DNA of 9,136 nucleotides from Candidatus Roizmanbacteria bacterium RIFCSPHIGHO2_01_FULL_39_8 (GTDB taxonomy: Bacteria > Patescibacteriota > Microgenomatia > UBA1406 > GWC2-37-13). A program made the translations under genes and the position numbers. The notes below the pieces were generated by a model, which was not told the DNA's origin, did no database searches, and worked only from the letters and a program-made list of their open reading frames with translations. Location: the NCBI GenBank assembly GCA_001789355.1, contig MFZI01000040.1:27450-36585 (forward strand), read 5' to 3'. Positions 6,614 through 9,136 of the stretch are shown here, one piece after another. Numbering within the stretch: position 1 is the first letter of the stretch; each line of letters begins with the position of its first letter.

Positions 6614-7571
6614 AGCTTCCTTTCGTTTTACCAATTTTGTGCACTAAATTTTGATCACAAAGTTTTTTTAGATCATAGCGCAACGTGCGAGCAGGAACTT
6701 TCACAAACCTCCTTTGGATAAAATCGAATGACACAACTCTATGATCTTTAATTACGTCGTAGATCTCTTCCTGTCGGGGCGGTAGGATAATTATTTTGTT
6801 CATCTCGATGGCTATCTGCTTTTTTAACTGTTCGGTTTCCTCAAAAAAAGCTTGAAGCATGAATTTCAAATATTCATCCGTCTTCGTTAACCCATTTCCT
6901 AAATAGTAATAATAATCTGATTTGTGTTCGTCCAGGAACTGCTCATACGGCAATCCCAATCCGAAGTCGTATCCCTTTACGGTGAGTACAAGCGATATGA
7001 TAAGTCTCCCTACACGACCATTTCCATCGATGAAAGGATGGATTTTTTCAAAAATCAAATGGGTGATCAGCGCTTTAACCAATGGATATTCATCATCTTG
7101 ATTGTTGACATAGTCCAACAATGTACCTAAAAAATTGGGAATCTTTTCCGGTGGCGGAGAAATATAGACAGCGACACCCGATTTGTTATAGATGGCTCCC
7201 ATTTCTTTGCGAAATCTCCCTGCTTCAGTGAAAATGTTCTTCATCGTAAGAAAATGGAGTCTTTTTATCATATCTCTTGAAATGTTCGTTTTCACTTGCA
7301 CCGTCTTTAAAATCCAATCATATGCCGATATAATATTTTCTATCTCTACTTTTTGCAATTGATCGTCAGAAAATTCTACCTCCTCAGGAGTTAGTGAATT
7401 TCCTTCGATACGTGCCGAATATACTGCACTTTTTAAAAGACTGATTCTCCTCAGCTTAATTGAGATCGCTTCAGGAATGTGCGAAAGTGAAACAAATTGC
7501 CTATTGACCTCAACTTTGGAGAGGAGTGAAAGGATTTCTGGACTAATGGAATAACGAGGAGGAATCTTCAT
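6597..7571 (-). CDS. Fic-domain AMP-transferase (class II, N-terminal inhibitory helix) with C-terminal winged helix
   Basis: 324 residues. The catalytic Fic motif is complete: HPFIDGNGRVGR at 178-189, with His178 as the expected general base and the GNGR anion-binding loop. The N-terminal Fic_N helix carries SARIEG at 52-57, matching the (S/T)xxxE(G/N) inhibitory motif, so Glu56 should block productive ATP binding until released; this placement defines class II. The flap precedes the motif (IYNKSGVAVYISPPPEKIPN, 127-146). Residues about 264-324 look like a winged helix-turn-helix (RQEEIYDVIKDHRVVSFDFI, then PARTLRYDLKKLCDQNLV), suggesting DNA binding. Fic enzymes usually transfer AMP to a Ser, Thr or Tyr of a target protein; the target is unknown. 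No antitoxin gene is adjacent, as expected for self-inhibited class II. The ATG at 7571 has no Shine-Dalgarno and lies next to a 10-bp repeat array that may be its operator. Confidence 0.95.
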   Translation of the reverse strand: MKIPPRYSISPEILSLLSKVEVNRQFVSLSHIPEAISIKLRRISLLKSAVYSARIEGNSLTPEEVEFSDDQLQKVEIENIISAYDWILKTVQVKTNISRDMIKRLHFLTMKNIFTEAGRFRKEMGAIYNKSGVAVYISPPPEKIPNFLGTLLDYVNNQDDEYPLVKALITHLIFEKIHPFIDGNGRVGRLIISLVLTVKGYDFGLGLPYEQFLDEHKSDYYYYLGNGLTKTDEYLKFMLQAFFEETEQLKKQIAIEMNKIIILPPRQEEIYDVIKDHRVVSFDFIQRRFVKVPARTLRYDLKKLCDQNLVHKIGKTKGSFYKAI

Positions 7572-7575
7572 GTAA

Positions 7576-7623
7576 AAATATTACCATATATTACCTAATA
7601 TTGCCAAATATTACCGAATATTA
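7576..7623. repeat. 10-bp tandem repeat array (about 4.8 units) upstream of fic
   Basis: Plus-strand units begin at 7576, 7586, 7596, 7606 and 7616 and read AAATATTACC, ATATATTACC, TAATATTGCC, AAATATTACC and GAATATTA. The minus strand reads GGTAATATT in phase. The array fills the 49-bp gap between the helicase stop and the fic ATG, and the last unit includes the helicase TAA at 7621-7623. A 10-bp period is close to one DNA helical turn, so each copy presents on the same face, as expected for cooperative protein binding. Each unit is also built around the palindrome AATATT or a near match. Confidence 0.85.
7578..7586 (-). promoter_or_regulatory. Extended -10-like element before fic, inside the decamer array
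   Basis: On the minus strand TGG precedes TAATAT (7583 to 7578), and the A of ATG 7571 is seven bases past the hexamer, the spacing for a leaderless start. TAATAT matches TATAAT at four of six positions only. Because the other repeat units contain the same core, this copy may simply be a repeat unit rather than a promoter. Confidence 0.35.
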
Positions 7624-9136
7624 AAAAGTCGCTTCATCTTCTTCTAAAAATCTTGACTTTATACTATAGTTTGAGTGTCCAAAAATAAAACGCCTATTCG
7701 TATACGTGATAAACAGACGTTGTTTTGCGCGCGTGATACCTACATAAAACAATCTTCGCTCCTCTTCGAGAGAAAACTGATCGTCTAAAGATCGAGCGTG
7801 GGGTAGAAGACCTTCCTCAACCCCTACTATAAAAACTACCGGAAACTCCAAACCTTTAGCCTGATGCAGCGTCATCAATCGAATTCCATTCTTGCTATCA
7901 GATCTTTTTTCTCCCTCAAAATATTCTGACTCAACCAAGGCTACCTGTTCTAGAAAATCTTGCAGCTTTGTAAATCTCATCGCTACCGATTTCAGTTCTT
8001 TTATGTTTTCCAATCGAGCAAAATCCTCCTCATCATCTGGACTATATAATCCCAAATACTGGGTTTTTTCAAAAATCTTCTCCATGAGCTCTGCCGTATC
8101 CAGCTTTTGTAATTGATCTCGTTTCTTTTCTGCAAAGTCCATAAAGTCCTTGTATCTTTTTTTTCCGAGTTTTTGGATTCGTTCTTGTGAAACTTCATCC
8201 TTACTGTTAGCTATAATTCGTAAGTAGGAGAGAACATCTTTTACTTCTTTTCGTTCATAGAAGCGCGTTCCTCCAATTAATACGTAGGGAAGGCTGTAGT
8301 TGAGAAATGATTCCTCGATAACGCGTGACTGGGCATTTGTACGATAAAGGACCGCGAAGGAAGGAAATGATAATCTGTCATTAAGATATTTAATTTTATT
8401 GGCAATAAACACTGCTTCTTCTTCTTCATTTTCTGCCTGATAAAATTCGACCGCATCACCAGACCCATTTTTAGTGAAAAGATCCAAAACTGGATGCGTT
8501 TGATTTTTCGTTATTACCTGGTAAGCAAAATCCAGTATTGTCTGCGTCGAGCGATAATTTTGCTCCAAATGAAATATTTTGGTTTTGGGAAAGTCTTCTT
8601 TGAATTTCTCAAGATTCTTCATATCGGCTCCACGCCAGGAATAAATGCTTTGTGAAAAATCCCCGACGGCAGTTATATTCTTATATTTTTCTGCCAAGAG
8701 TTTGCTGAGAAGATATTGAATATAGTTAGTATCCTGAAATTCATCGACGAGTAGATATTTATATTTATTTTGATATTTTTCAAGAATATGTTTTTGTTTT
8801 AAAAACATGCCCACCACCTTAAGAATTAAGTCATCAAAATCAAGCGCATTATTCTTTTTCAATTCTTTTTCGTATTCAGCATAGACTTCTGCGACAAGCG
8901 AAGCGCTGTAGTCGCCAAATAATTCAAGGTAACGATCTGGCATGACATAATGGTTTTTAGCTGCCGATATTCTTGAGAGAAAAAAGGACGGAGTATAGCG
9001 TTTAGTTTCGAGACGCTTTACTAATTTCTTCATCAAAGTCAACTGGTCGTCGGCGTCGAAGATTGCAAACTCTGGATCGATTCCATTGTGATATCCGTCT
9101 CTACGTAAAATTTGGCAGCAAAACGAATGAAACGTT
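7621..9136 (-). CDS. uvrD: UvrD/PcrA-like superfamily 1A DNA helicase, 5' part beyond the window
   Basis: 504 residues are visible, open to the right edge; the N-terminus with Walker A is outside. The upstream frame past the TTG at 9042 encodes TFHSFCCQILRRDG and PEFAIFDADDQLTLMKKL, standard UvrD sequence (motif Ic and following), so 9042 is not the start. Motif II is DEFQDTN (about 8727-8745), motif III VGDFSQSIYSWRGAD, motif IV FHLEQNYRST, motif V IRLMTLHQAKGLEFPVVFIVG and motif VI EEERRLFYVGITRAKQRL. The enzyme is expected to unwind DNA 3' to 5' with ATP in repair and replication-conflict resolution. The 2B region between FYERKEVKDVLSYLR and motif V is short (about 110 residues) and lacks the usual INVPKRGIG block, and the protein ends soon after motif VI without the long PcrA tail. 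UvrD, PcrA or Rep cannot be separated from this fragment. Confidence 0.95.
   Translation of the reverse strand, partial: TFHSFCCQILRRDGYHNGIDPEFAIFDADDQLTLMKKLVKRLETKRYTPSFFLSRISAAKNHYVMPDRYLELFGDYSASLVAEVYAEYEKELKKNNALDFDDLILKVVGMFLKQKHILEKYQNKYKYLLVDEFQDTNYIQYLLSKLLAEKYKNITAVGDFSQSIYSWRGADMKNLEKFKEDFPKTKIFHLEQNYRSTQTILDFAYQVITKNQTHPVLDLFTKNGSGDAVEFYQAENEEEEAVFIANKIKYLNDRLSFPSFAVLYRTNAQSRVIEESFLNYSLPYVLIGGTRFYERKEVKDVLSYLRIIANSKDEVSQERIQKLGKKRYKDFMDFAEKKRDQLQKLDTAELMEKIFEKTQYLGLYSPDDEEDFARLENIKELKSVAMRFTKLQDFLEQVALVESEYFEGEKRSDSKNGIRLMTLHQAKGLEFPVVFIVGVEEGLLPHARSLDDQFSLEEERRLFYVGITRAKQRLFITYTNRRFIFGHSNYSIKSRFLEEDEATF

Noticed and set aside
7576..7623. CRISPR-like array
   Set aside because: Units are 10 bp, directly adjacent with no spacers, and there are no cas genes.
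9040..9042. TTG at 9042 as the helicase start
   Set aside because: The frame continues upstream to the window edge and encodes conserved UvrD sequence (TFHSFC, FDADDQ), so the gene is truncated by the window.
6597..9136. Fic plus UvrD helicase as an anti-phage defence pair
   Set aside because: The helicase looks like a housekeeping UvrD/PcrA homologue, no nuclease or other defence domain is present, and the repeat-filled gap suggests separate control.
1..9136. tRNA, rRNA, riboswitch, intrinsic terminator or insertion sequence
   Set aside because: The gaps total roughly 200 bp, all under 50 bp each; I saw no cloverleaf, GC-rich hairpin with a T tract, transposase or inverted terminal repeats. 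A covariance-model search was not possible.

Overview
The window looks like a piece of a small, tightly packed bacterial genome. The gene set (a single-pass actin-like surface protein, a membrane-anchored sugar-type binding protein, a VanW-domain protein, an anchored cyclophilin, a Fic protein, and a UvrD-type helicase with a reduced 2B region) is what I associate with the Candidate Phyla Radiation (Patescibacteria), most likely Microgenomates. That placement is inference from family resemblance, not a computed phylogeny. TGA ends two genes here, so the code is not the UGA=Gly code of Gracilibacteria/Absconditabacteria. The DNA is AT-rich by eye and almost fully coding. The longest gene-free stretch is about 49 bp (7572-7620), so there is no large empty region to describe.

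Layout, left to right: a truncated minus-strand gene for an actin-like/transmembrane/extracytoplasmic fusion protein (1-1230); a minus-strand extracellular solute-binding protein (1248-2726); a divergent plus-strand VanW-domain protein (2745-4130); a convergent minus-strand anchored protein with a Pro/Ser/Thr linker and a CxxC motif (4127-5068); a minus-strand left-handed beta-helix acyltransferase (5113-5706); a divergent plus-strand 59-residue membrane protein, not reported as an ORF by length-based calling (5728-5907); a minus-strand membrane-anchored cyclophilin (5914-6564); a minus-strand Fic AMP-transferase (6597-7571); and a minus-strand UvrD/PcrA-like helicase running off the right edge (7621-9136).

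Six of the nine proteins carry one predicted membrane segment near the N-terminus or an internal one with an outward domain, so most of the window serves the cell envelope: binding, folding and surface or wall-associated functions. Fic and the helicase are cytoplasmic.

The most distinctive non-coding signals are promoters. At both divergent gene pairs, two -10-like hexamers on opposite strands overlap in a 7-8 bp core and sit about 7-8 bp before each ATG, which predicts leaderless mRNAs in both directions. None of the inspected starts has a convincing Shine-Dalgarno sequence. Two short gaps hold tandem repeats: a 10-bp unit before fic and a 7-bp unit before the 313-residue protein gene.
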